Positions 53,186-60,747 of a DNA stretch of 64,000 nt are shown piece after piece. Location of the stretch: positions 8,432,001 to 8,496,000 of the forward strand of contig NZ_CP109327.1 of assembly GCF_035918155.1 (NCBI RefSeq), in the 5' to 3' direction. The stretch comes from Streptomyces sp. NBC_01591 (GTDB lineage Bacteria > Actinomycetota > Actinomycetes > Streptomycetales > Streptomycetaceae). Positions within the stretch are counted from its first letter, which is position 1, and the number at the start of each line of letters is the position of its first letter. The notes beneath the pieces are model-generated. The model worked only from the letters and a program-made list of their open reading frames with translations, did not search any database and was not told the origin of the DNA. A program made the position numbers and the translations under genes.

Positions 53186-53577
53186 GCGGCCTCCCGGTCC
53201 GGCCGGGTGAGGACCATCGCGCTCTGGAAGCCGCCGAAGCCGCTGCCGACCGTCAGCACGGTGTCGGTGCGGTGCTCGCGCGCCACATTCGGCACGTAGT
53301 CCAGGTCGCACTGCGGATCGCTCACGTGCAGGTTCGCCGTCGGCGGCACCGTGTGATGCTCCATCGCCAGCAGCGAGGCGGCGATCTCGATCGAGCCGAC
53401 GGCCCCGAGCGAGTGCCCCACCATCGACTTGATCGAGCTGATCGGCGTCTTGTACGCGTACTCGCCGAGGCTCCGCCTGAACGCCGCGGTCTCGTGCCGG
53501 TCGTTCTGCTTGGTGCCCGAGCCGTGCGCGTTGATGTAGTCGACCGCGGACGGATGCACCTCTGCCTGTGAGGACAT
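53182..53577 (-). pseudogene. Ketosynthase alpha (KS-alpha) reduced to its C-terminal third
   Basis: The open frame encodes 131 residues that match only the end of type II KS-alpha: [20 protein letters not shown] (first catalytic His), [14 protein letters not shown] (second His region), and [15 protein letters not shown] complete KS-alpha has about 420 residues, so the N-terminal 290 or so, with the catalytic Cys, are absent. The region just upstream (53584-53827) contains no KS sequence in any frame. Stop overlaps the CLF start as ATGA, showing the original operon order KS-alpha, CLF, ACP. Confidence 0.85.
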
Positions 53578-53827
53578 CTGCACGCGGCCGGAAGTCGGAC
53601 AAGGCGGCGGGCGGCACCCTCTCCCGGTGGACGCGCTCCGGGGCCCGAGCCTTCCTGCCGCGGGCGGCCACCGTTTTTTTCCTGGTCACGCGACGCCGGT
53701 GATCCGCGGACCCGCCCCGGCCCGCGGCGTCGGCGGCCCGTGGCCGTTCTGCCGGGGTACGACACCTCGTTCCACCGGTTCACCGCTTTCTGCGCGCCCG
53801 CCCTGCGCCCACCACTCGGAGGACAGC

Positions 53828-54649
53828 ATGATCGTGCACACCCTCATCTACCGGTTCCCGCCGGAGGCCGATGCCGAGGACATCCGTCAGTTCTTCGAGG
53901 GGCTGGGCGATCTCGCGGTCGGTTCCGGTCTGGTCTCGGCCTTCGGCTGGAAGCCGCACGTCCTGCTCCCCGTCGACGAGCAGAGCAAGGGGATGACTGC
54001 GACGCACATCGCGCAGTTCTCCTGCGACGACGTGCAGACCCTGCAGGTGTTCTCCGAGCGGCCCGTCGTGCACGAGTTCATCAGCAAGTGGCGCGGAAAG
54101 CTCAACTACGAGGCCGCGTACGCAAACCACGAGCAGATGCTGCCGTCGAGCAGCGGAAACGGACCTTCCATGTTCCACACCGAGCACACCGTGACCGTCG
54201 AGGCGAACGCGGATGTCGTCTACGCAGTGCTGGCCGACATCGAGGGCTACGCCAAGCTGTTCCCGCCCACCGAGACCTCGACGATGCTGGAGGAGACCGA
54301 GACCTGCCAGATCGCCCGTCTGGTGGTCGACGTCAGCGGGCAGCGGCAGAGCTGGGTGACCCGGCGCGACCTCGACCGCGACCACCGCACCATCGCCTAC
54401 CGTCAGCTGGACAACGCCCCGATGATCGAGTTCATGGGCGGCGAGTGGCGCGCCCTGCCGCTCGACGACAACCGCACGCAGCTGGTCATCACCCACGACT
54501 TCGCGGCCCGCCCCACCGAGGCCGTACCCAGCCAGGAGCAGGCGTCCACGCTGCTGCGGGCCGCCGTCGACCGCAACAGTCACGCCGACCTCGACGCGGT
54601 CCGCAAGGAGGCCGAGCGGCGCGCGCAGGTCGTCGGGAGCCCCGCGTGA
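53828..54649 (+). CDS. Fusion of a Dabb (stress-responsive A/B barrel) domain with a polyketide aromatase/cyclase (SRPBCC)
   Basis: 273 residues. Residues 1 to about 105 form a Dabb ferredoxin-like domain (MIVHTLIYRFPPEADAEDIR, then ERPVVHEFISKWRGKLN). From about 115 the START/SRPBCC aromatase domain follows (FHTEHTVTVEANADVVYAVL, AKLFPPTETSTMLEETETCQ, RQLDNAPMIEFMGGEWRALP). Both folds act as ring-forming cyclases or aromatases on poly-beta-ketone chains. ATG 53828 follows GGAGGA. The stop overlaps the next cyclase as GTGA. Divergent from the KS/CLF/ACP genes. Confidence 0.85.
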   Translation: MIVHTLIYRFPPEADAEDIRQFFEGLGDLAVGSGLVSAFGWKPHVLLPVDEQSKGMTATHIAQFSCDDVQTLQVFSERPVVHEFISKWRGKLNYEAAYANHEQMLPSSSGNGPSMFHTEHTVTVEANADVVYAVLADIEGYAKLFPPTETSTMLEETETCQIARLVVDVSGQRQSWVTRRDLDRDHRTIAYRQLDNAPMIEFMGGEWRALPLDDNRTQLVITHDFAARPTEAVPSQEQASTLLRAAVDRNSHADLDAVRKEAERRAQVVGSPA

Positions 54650-55401
54650 CCCAGCGCCTGATCGACCTCAGCGTGCCGACCGTGGACGGCCCGAGCGAGG
54701 CGACACCGGTAGAGGTGGAACTCCTCGACCACGCCGCGGCGCCAGCCGCACTGGGGCTGACACCCGAGGATTTCCCCGAGGGCGAGTCGATCTCCAACGA
54801 GACGGTCACCCTGACCACCCACACCGGCACCCACATGGACGCCCCCCTGCACTACGGGCTCACCAGCGGAGGACGTCCGGCCGCCGCCATCGGCGACATC
54901 CCGCTGGAGTGGTGCTACGCGCCCGGAGTCCGCCTCGACCTGCGGCACGTGCCACCGGGCACCGGCATCACCGCCGCGGACATCGAAGACGCGCTGGCGA
55001 AGATCCCACACCAACTCCGCCCCGGCGACATCGTGTTGATCTGGACCGGTGCGGACCGGCTGTGGGGAACGGACGCATACCGTGCCGAACACCCCGGTAT
55101 GACAAGGGAGTCCACGGCCTGGCTGGTCGAGCGCGGTGTCAAGGTGATCGGCATCGACAGCTGGGGCTTCGACCGGCCCTTCGGATCGATGATCGGCGAC
55201 TACCGGGAGACCGGCGACAACAAGGTCCTCTGGCCGGCTCACCTGTACGGGCGCGAACACGCCTACTGCCAATTGGAGAAGCTCGCCCACCTGGACGAGC
55301 TGCCCGCTGCCACCGGGTTCACCGTGGCCTGTTTCCCCATCAAACTCACCGGACTCGGCGCCGGATGGACGCGGGTGGTCGCCATCGTCGAGGACGAGTG
55401 A
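54646..55401 (+). CDS. Cyclase-family protein (PF04199, kynurenine-formamidase-like fold)
   Basis: 251 residues. The family metal motif HxGTHxDxPxH is seen as THTGTHMDAPLHYG (about residues 62-75), with RLIDLSVPTVDG at the start and the later KVIGIDSWGFDRP. Members hydrolyse formylkynurenine or act as isatin hydrolases; in aromatic polyketide clusters they serve as late cyclases. GTG 54646 overlaps the aromatase stop. Probably a ring-closing enzyme of the same pathway. Confidence 0.87.
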   Translation: MTQRLIDLSVPTVDGPSEATPVEVELLDHAAAPAALGLTPEDFPEGESISNETVTLTTHTGTHMDAPLHYGLTSGGRPAAAIGDIPLEWCYAPGVRLDLRHVPPGTGITAADIEDALAKIPHQLRPGDIVLIWTGADRLWGTDAYRAEHPGMTRESTAWLVERGVKVIGIDSWGFDRPFGSMIGDYRETGDNKVLWPAHLYGREHAYCQLEKLAHLDELPAATGFTVACFPIKLTGLGAGWTRVVAIVEDE

Positions 55402-55515
55402 TCCACAGCAGAAGCGGGAGCGGGGCGCGGCCCGAGCGGGTTGCGCCCCGCTGTCACACGTGCGGCCCTCGTCGGCCGTCACGCTCGCGTGGCGAGGGGA
55501 CGGTGCGGCCGCTCC

Positions 55516-55989
55516 TCAGCTCGCTTCGGCCTCCGGGAAGGGGACCCAGAGCTGGTCGGCGTCGCCGGCGGCGAGCCGGCCACGGTACACGTCGATCTTG
55601 TGGTCGATGAGCGCCAGATTCCCCTGCAATTCGGCGAGCCTGGCGGTCACCTCGGCGCGGTGCGCCTCCATGAGAGCCAGCCGCTCCTCCTCGTTGCCGT
55701 ACCCGTCGGCGACGAGCTGGGCGTACCGCAGGATCGTCTTGATGGGCATCCCGGTCGCCCGCAGCTTGGTGCAGAGCGTGATCCACGCCAAGTCCCGTTG
55801 GTGGTAGCGGCGTCGGCCGCCGACCGTGCGGTCGACGTCGGTGATGACCAGACCGACGCGCTCGTAGTAGCGCAGTGTGTGCACGCTGACGCCGGTGCGG
55901 CGTGCGGCCTCGGCGATGGCGATACCCGGGTCGGACTCGCCCTGCGGGCGAACGGAAGAAGATCGAGTCTGCGACTTGATTTCGAGCAC
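55516..55989 (-). CDS. MerR-family transcriptional regulator
   Basis: 157 residues. The MerR winged helix is IAIAEAARRTGVSVHTLRYYERVGLV (about residues 22-48) with wing RTVGGRRRYHQRD; a long coiled-coil dimer helix follows (ERLALMEAHRAEVTARLAEL). No cysteine metal site, so an organic ligand is likely. The GTG at 55989 lies inside the operator palindrome, 7 nt after TACAAT, which with TTGAAG 18 bp upstream would give a leaderless mRNA. Divergent from the DHA2 exporter it probably controls. Confidence 0.88.
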   Translation of the reverse strand: MLEIKSQTRSSSVRPQGESDPGIAIAEAARRTGVSVHTLRYYERVGLVITDVDRTVGGRRRYHQRDLAWITLCTKLRATGMPIKTILRYAQLVADGYGNEEERLALMEAHRAEVTARLAELQGNLALIDHKIDVYRGRLAAGDADQLWVPFPEAEAS

Positions 55990-56006
55990 GCTCTAAATTG
56001 TAGCGT
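55976..56006 (+). promoter_or_regulatory. MerR-type promoter/operator: -35 TTGATT, 19-bp spacer with dyad, -10 TAGCGT
   Basis: TTGATT (55976-55981) and TAGCGT (56001-56006) are 19 bp apart, the overlong spacing typical of MerR-activated promoters. The spacer carries the near-palindrome TTTCGAGC-AC-GCTCTAAA (55980-55997, one mismatch). It reads toward the exporter at 56383 and overlaps the merR start on the other strand. Confidence 0.6.
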
Positions 56007-56013
56007 CGAGGAC

Positions 56014-56088
56014 ATGAGCACTTCAACGCGGCCCAGCGCCGCTCCTGGCAGGCCCGGCCCGCGGATACGCGGAGAGGAAGCGGTCTGA
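56014..56088 (+). CDS. Possible 24-codon leader ORF
   Basis: The ATG lies about 8 nt after the MerR-type -10 box, at the expected transcription start, so it could be a leaderless leader peptide (24 residues, basic and Pro-rich). The rest of the 56089-56382 leader contains no gene. It may also be a chance frame. Confidence 0.2.
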   Translation: MSTSTRPSAAPGRPGPRIRGEEAV

Positions 56089-56382
56089 CAGTGCCCGTTC
56101 GGGCCCTGGCGGCCCCGCGGCAGAAGCCGCTCCAGCAGGCCGTCCGGCACGCGTCGGCGGCCGGGTCGGTGGCCGTCGCCGCAGTCGCGGTGAACGCGCG
56201 GCCGCCACTCCCGAGAGCCACCCGCAGAAGCCCGGCGTTTCGACGGAACCGCCAACCGTGCCGGCCGTGCCGGTGCCACCCGGCAGGGCATCCCCCGCCT
56301 CCATCCGCGTGGCCACCGGCACGGCCCTTGAAAAGCGTCACTTGCGATCGCCGGCAGTGGCCTTCGATTGGATTGGATCCCT

Positions 56383-57834
56383 ATGACCGAACTCAGTCCC
56401 CAGCGACGGTCGTTGGTGCTTGCCATCTGCTGCGCCAGCATGATCGTCGTCGTCATGGACATCTCTATCGTCAACGTCGCCCTGCCGAACATCCGTGACG
56501 ACTTGGACGCCTCGGTGTCCAGCCTGCAGTGGGCGGTCGACGCATACACCCTGGTGCTGGCGAGCTTCCTGCTCCTGGCCGGATCCACCGCCGATCGGAT
56601 CGGCCGCAAGCGCCTCTTCCTGATCGGTCTGGCAGCCTTCGGGATCGGCTCCCTGCTGTGCGGCCTGGCGCCGGGCATCGGCTGGCTCATCGGCGCCCGC
56701 GCCGTGCAGGCCATCGGCGGAACCATGCTCAACCCGGTGGCGATGGCGATCATCGCCACTACGTTTCCGGACCCGAAGGAGCGGGCCAAGGCCATCGGTG
56801 TGTTCGGCTCGATGTCCGGTCTGTCGCTCGCACTCGGCCCGATCCTCGGCGGCGCCCTGGTCGACGCCTTCGACTGGCGGTCCATCTTCTGGATCAACGT
56901 GCCGATCGTGGCGATCGCGTTCGTGATGACCGCCGTGTACGTCCCCGAGTCCCGCGCCCCGCGGGCACGCCGCCCCGACCCTGTCGGCCAGCTGCTGGTG
57001 ATCGTCATGCTCGGCAGCCTGGTCTACGCCGTCATCGAGTCGCACAAGCTGGGCTGGGGCTCGACGACCATCATCGCCCTGCTCGGGGTCACCGTGCTCG
57101 CCGCGCTCGCCACCGTCGCCTACGAACTGCGCCGCTCCGACCCGCTGCTTGAACTGCGGCTCTTCCGCAGCGTGCCGTTCAGCTCGGCGATCCTGATGGC
57201 CTTCGGGGCGCTGTGCGCCTTCGGCGCGTTCCTCTTCGTGACCACCCTTTACCTGCAGGAGGTCCGCGGCATGTCGGCGCTCAAGGCCGGTCTGTGCCTG
57301 CTGCCGGTGGGCCTGCTGATCGTGCTGCTCTCCCCGCGTACCGGCAAGTACGTCGGCGCGCACGGTCCCCGGCTGCCGCTGGTGGTCTCCGGGGCCGCGC
57401 TGGCGGTCGGAGGCGCCGTGTCGCTGCTGATCCGGCCGTCCACGTCGCTGCCGGCCGTGCTCGCGATGTACCTGCTGATCGGCGTCTTCCAGGGCACCAT
57501 CAACCCGCCGATCACCAACACCGCAGTGTCCGGCATGCCGCGCTCCATGGCAGGCGTGGCCACCTCCCTCGCCTCCGCCGGCCGGCAGACCGGCACCACT
57601 CTCGGTGTCGCCATCGCGGGCACCATCGTGGGCAGCTCCCAGGCACACGGCGGCACCTCGTACACCCACGCGGAGCACGGCGTCTGGTGGCTGATGATCG
57701 GCCTCGGGGCCGGCATTGTCGCCCTGGCACTGATCAGTACCGGTAGTTGGGCCAAGGAGACCTCGAAGAGGGCCGCGGCACTCTTCGAGGAGGTGGACCG
57801 GGGCGCGGTTCCCGAGCCCGCGGGCCGCCGCTGA
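56383..57834 (+). CDS. DHA2-family MFS exporter (EmrB/QacA type, 14 membrane segments)
   Basis: 483 residues. Signature of 14-TMS drug:H+ antiporters: LVLAICCASMIVVVMDISIV with the D1 motif VNVALPNIRDDL in helix 1, motif A GSTADRIGRKRLFLIG, and motif C GPILGGALVDAFDWRSIFWINVP. Likely exports the polyketide or a toxic intermediate. ATG 56383 has a weak site (TTGGAT). Controlled by the MerR-type promoter 380 bp upstream and followed by three strong hairpins. Confidence 0.92.
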   Translation: MTELSPQRRSLVLAICCASMIVVVMDISIVNVALPNIRDDLDASVSSLQWAVDAYTLVLASFLLLAGSTADRIGRKRLFLIGLAAFGIGSLLCGLAPGIGWLIGARAVQAIGGTMLNPVAMAIIATTFPDPKERAKAIGVFGSMSGLSLALGPILGGALVDAFDWRSIFWINVPIVAIAFVMTAVYVPESRAPRARRPDPVGQLLVIVMLGSLVYAVIESHKLGWGSTTIIALLGVTVLAALATVAYELRRSDPLLELRLFRSVPFSSAILMAFGALCAFGAFLFVTTLYLQEVRGMSALKAGLCLLPVGLLIVLLSPRTGKYVGAHGPRLPLVVSGAALAVGGAVSLLIRPSTSLPAVLAMYLLIGVFQGTINPPITNTAVSGMPRSMAGVATSLASAGRQTGTTLGVAIAGTIVGSSQAHGGTSYTHAEHGVWWLMIGLGAGIVALALISTGSWAKETSKRAAALFEEVDRGAVPEPAGRR

Positions 57835-57864
57835 CCCCACCGCGGGGACCGGGAGAGGCAGGCA

Positions 57865-57914
57865 CGGCCGGCCGTTGCCGGGAGGCCCATGAGCCTCCCG
57901 GCAACGGCCGGCCG
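57865..57914. terminator. Hairpin 1 of 3 after the exporter gene
   Basis: A perfect 22-bp stem (57865-57886 with 57893-57914) with a CCATGA loop, 30 bp past the exporter stop. Confidence 0.85.
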
Positions 57915-57948
57915 CGTGATCGGGCCCCACATGAGCCCCGTCCATGCG

Positions 57949-57992
57949 ACCGGCCCCCGCACCGCGGCGGTCGCAGCGGTACGGGGGCCGGT
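57949..57992. terminator. Hairpin 2 of 3 after the exporter gene
   Basis: A 17-bp stem with one mismatch (57949-57965 with 57976-57992) and a 10-nt loop. Confidence 0.75.
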
Positions 57993-58045
57993 CGGGGCGG
58001 AACGGCGGCTTTGTGCCGGGCGACGAGGTGTCCCGCAGAAGGCGG

Positions 58046-58083
58046 CCGGTGCGGCGGCCCTCCCGGGAGGGCCGCCGCACCGG
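58046..58083. terminator. Hairpin 3 of 3, immediately downstream of the FMN-reductase gene
   Basis: A perfect 38-bp palindrome centred on CCCGGG, ending one base past the stop region of the convergent reductase gene (58085). Confidence 0.8.
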
Positions 58084-58084
58084 G

Positions 58085-58713
58085 TCACCGAGCGGTCGGC
58101 GAGCCGTTACCGGAGGGGGTGGCCGGCAGACCGGCACCGTTCTGCCCGGCCGACAGCCGCATCGGGCGCAGGGCCGCCTCGGTGCGCAGGAGTTCGTCCA
58201 GCATGGCCGTAGCGGCCTGCTCCATGACCTCGGTTCCCTGGAACCGCCCGTCTTCGATGAACTGAGGGTGCCAGGGGATGTTCACCCCTTCGAACACACC
58301 GGCAGCATCCGCAGGGTCGTCATGACCTGCTTGAGCTGCTGCACCGCCCGGGTGCCGGCGGCCACCCCGCCGTAGGAGACGAACCCGACCGGCTTGTGGT
58401 GCCACTCCTGGTGGAGGTAGTCGATCGCGTTCTTGATCGTGGCAGGGTAGCCGAAGTTGTACTCCGGGGTGACGAGGACGACCGCGTCCGAAGCATCGAC
58501 GATCGCGCTCCACTCCTTGGTGTGCTGCTGGGTGTACTGCCGCAGCCGGGGGATGTGCGGCTCGTCCAGCAGGGGCAGATCGAGCTCGGCGAGGTCCACC
58601 AGGGTGATGTCGAACCCGCCGTGGGACCGAGCCTGCTCGACGAACCACTGGGTAATGGGAAGCCCGGCGCGGCCGGGGCGGGTTGAGCCGACAACGATCA
58701 TCAGGCTGGGCAT
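58085..58713 (-). pseudogene. NADPH-dependent FMN reductase with a frameshift
   Basis: The first 135 or so residues are an intact FMN reductase start: MIVVGSTRPGRAGLPITQWF with the FMN phosphate loop, LVTPEYNFGYPATIKNAIDYL and VGFVSYGGVAAGTRAV. After RMLPV the frame ends in CSKG-stop. Two bases further along, the normal continuation FEGVNIPWHPQFIEDG runs on to 58085. A two-base TG duplication in GTGTG (plus-strand 58294-58299) explains it. The product would lose its last 70 residues. Either a fresh inactivation or a sequencing error. Such reductases feed FMN-dependent oxygenases in polyketide clusters. Confidence 0.8.
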
Positions 58714-58894
58714 GAGACCTCATCCTTTTGCCAAGTGTGATCCGTGACGGGACCGCTGACCGAAGCGGCCCGCGCCGCGTCACGGACGGTGCCGCGACGC
58801 GGGTCACTCGGCACCGTTCCGGTGAACGGCTTCCGGAGTCGGATGGCGCCGGGTACGGGCGGTCGGACGGCGGTTCCTACCGCCGCCTCGTCCT

Positions 58895-59326
58895 TTACGC
58901 GCTTGCCGCGGAAGGGGTGTTCCCTTTCCCCGCCGAAGCGGTGAGCACATCGTGCCGGTAGCTTTCGATGATGTCCAGGTATTCCTTGGCCTCTTGCTGC
59001 GGGACCCCGCAGAAGCTCAGCGTGGCCGCGATCTCCAGCGCCACGACGTCGAAATCGTATTCGGTCGCGACCATGTTCTCGTGAGCTTCCCTCATGTCAC
59101 GTCCCGGATAGCACTGGGGACCTCCGGTCTCCTGGATCGACCACGCCGTAACCATGAACTTGAACCCGGCACGCGAATTCGTCTCGTGAAGCTTCTGCAC
59201 GTCGGGATTGCGGTTGGCCGAAACGTTGTCGTAAAGCCTGTCCGTGAGAACGTCCATCAGGGCGGCGATACCGAAAGTTCCTCCAAGACGATCGTAGAGG
59301 GAGGGGGTCTGTGCTGATTCCGTCAT
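58895..59326 (-). CDS. Truncated (2/2) haemoglobin family protein
   Basis: 143 residues. The family opening YDRLGGTFGIAALMDVLTDRLYDN, then FKFMVTAWSIQETGGPQCY-PGRDMREAHENM with the proximal His of the F helix in REAHENM, and a C-terminal ATLSFCGVPQQEAKEYLDII. Binds haem and O2 or NO; some relatives in gene clusters have enzyme-like roles. ATG 59326 follows GAGGAGAAG; the frame upstream has no start signal. Confidence 0.85.
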   Translation of the reverse strand: MTESAQTPSLYDRLGGTFGIAALMDVLTDRLYDNVSANRNPDVQKLHETNSRAGFKFMVTAWSIQETGGPQCYPGRDMREAHENMVATEYDFDVVALEIAATLSFCGVPQQEAKEYLDIIESYRHDVLTASAGKGNTPSAASA

Positions 59327-59475
59327 GACGCTTCTCCTCACATGATCCGTGGCCTGGCACCACACTTCACCCGCCTGCTAAAAATCCACTCAAGCCGAGG
59401 GTCCGGCGGGGGAGTCCGGCAACCGTTCCATGGCGCCCGCGCGTTGTTGCGCCCCAGAGGCACCACACCCGGAGG

Positions 59476-60435
59476 TCAGGGGATCAGCACCGTCCTGTGG
59501 CCCTGCTGGTCGAGATCCCAGACGTGCCGCACCCGGGTGAGCGGCACCCGATTGACCTCCATGCGGAGCCTGCCGCCGGCCAACAGGTCCAAGACCTGAC
59601 CGAGTTCACGGGCGAGCACCTCGGCAGGGGGAGCGTTGCCGGTGCCGCTGCCCACGATCTCCAGGCCGCTGCTGCGCAGTACCTCGGCCGAGAGGTTCAG
59701 GGTGGGGGAGGCCATGACGCCGATCTGGACGAGGCGGGTTCGGGAGAACCGAAGCTCCATGTCGGCGAAGCCGAGCGTGCTGATGAAGACCTCGGTGGGA
59801 CGCCCCCACAAGTAGTCGAGCACCACATCGAAGTCCGCGGGTCCCGCTGCGTCGCGCAGCGCGCGGCGCAGCGCATCGTCCGGCTGGTCGAGCTGGACGG
59901 TCGCGTCCGCGCCCAGTGCGGGCAGCCCGGCCAGCACCCGCGGATTGCGTCCGGCGGCCACCACCCGGCCGGCGCCCAGGTGCTTTGCGACCTGCACCGC
60001 GATCTGGCCGGCCACTCCGGTCGCGCCCAGCACGAGCACGGACTCACCCGGCTGCAGCTTCGCCCGCCACTCCAGCGCGTTCCACGCCGATACCCCGGGA
60101 TTCTGTACCGCGGCCGCGAGTGCGTCGTCCACTCCCTCCGGAATGGGCGAGCACCACCCGTGCCGGGTCACCGCCCGCTCGGCCATGGTGCCGCCCGGCG
60201 ACCTGAACAGAACCCGGGTGCCGTCCGGCAGCCGGCCTGCGGCCAGCGCGGAGCCGCACACCGCCGGCAGCTTGGCGGGAGCCGAGAAGTGTGTGCCTGC
60301 GGCCCGCGCCCGGTCCAGGTTGGTCAGCGGACAGGCCGTCACCTGCACGACCTCCTCGCCCTCTTCCAGATGCGGTTCGGCTACCTCCTCGCAGCACGGT
60401 GGTTCTCCCAGCGCGCGGAGCACCGCCGCCCTCAT
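59476..60435 (-). CDS. Zinc-free alcohol dehydrogenase-like / quinone oxidoreductase family protein
   Basis: 319 residues, MDR superfamily. The GroES-like N-terminal half (MRAAVLRALGEPPCCEEVAE, then NLDRARAAGTHF) lacks zinc ligands; the nucleotide motif is VLVLGATGVAGQIAVQVAKHLGA (about residues 133-155) and GADATVQLDQPD follows. Probably an NADPH-dependent reductase. The ATG overlaps the stop of a 58-codon gene upstream as ATGA. The function in the locus is unknown. Confidence 0.85.
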   Translation of the reverse strand: MRAAVLRALGEPPCCEEVAEPHLEEGEEVVQVTACPLTNLDRARAAGTHFSAPAKLPAVCGSALAAGRLPDGTRVLFRSPGGTMAERAVTRHGWCSPIPEGVDDALAAAVQNPGVSAWNALEWRAKLQPGESVLVLGATGVAGQIAVQVAKHLGAGRVVAAGRNPRVLAGLPALGADATVQLDQPDDALRRALRDAAGPADFDVVLDYLWGRPTEVFISTLGFADMELRFSRTRLVQIGVMASPTLNLSAEVLRSSGLEIVGSGTGNAPPAEVLARELGQVLDLLAGGRLRMEVNRVPLTRVRHVWDLDQQGHRTVLIP

Positions 60436-60608
60436 GACCGCCCCCGCCACGCCGATGGGCGCCGGGTGCACGCGGCGCCGTGCACCCGGCCGCCGGGGCC
60501 CCGGCGGCCGCCGCAGCGCTCGTCGGGGGTGGCGTCGTCGGCCGGGTGCACGGGAATCGGCCGCGCCACGTGGGCCGGCACATCCCGCAAGAATCTGGTG
60601 GTCGACAT
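60432..60608 (-). CDS. Small protein of unknown function, 58 residues
   Basis: The ATG is 9 nt after AAAGG, and the stop forms an ATGA overlap with the oxidoreductase gene, both signs of a real gene. The sequence starts MSTTRFLRDVPAHVARPIP and ends in a Gly/Arg-rich part with two Cys (ERCGG and GAACTRR). No family recognised. It might be a small partner of the oxidoreductase, a peptide precursor, or a frame kept open by chance. Confidence 0.4.
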   Translation of the reverse strand: MSTTRFLRDVPAHVARPIPVHPADDATPDERCGGRRGPGGRVHGAACTRRPSAWRGRS

Positions 60609-60747
60609 CGTGAACCTTTCTCGACGCGTATGACGTGCGTTCCGAGCCACGGTGCCGTGCCACGCTAATAAGACGCTGTACGCGCCCCAAGGTCCGCCGT
60701 CGACCTGCGGATACGGGGCCGACCTGAGCCTGTGGTCCGGCTCGCGC

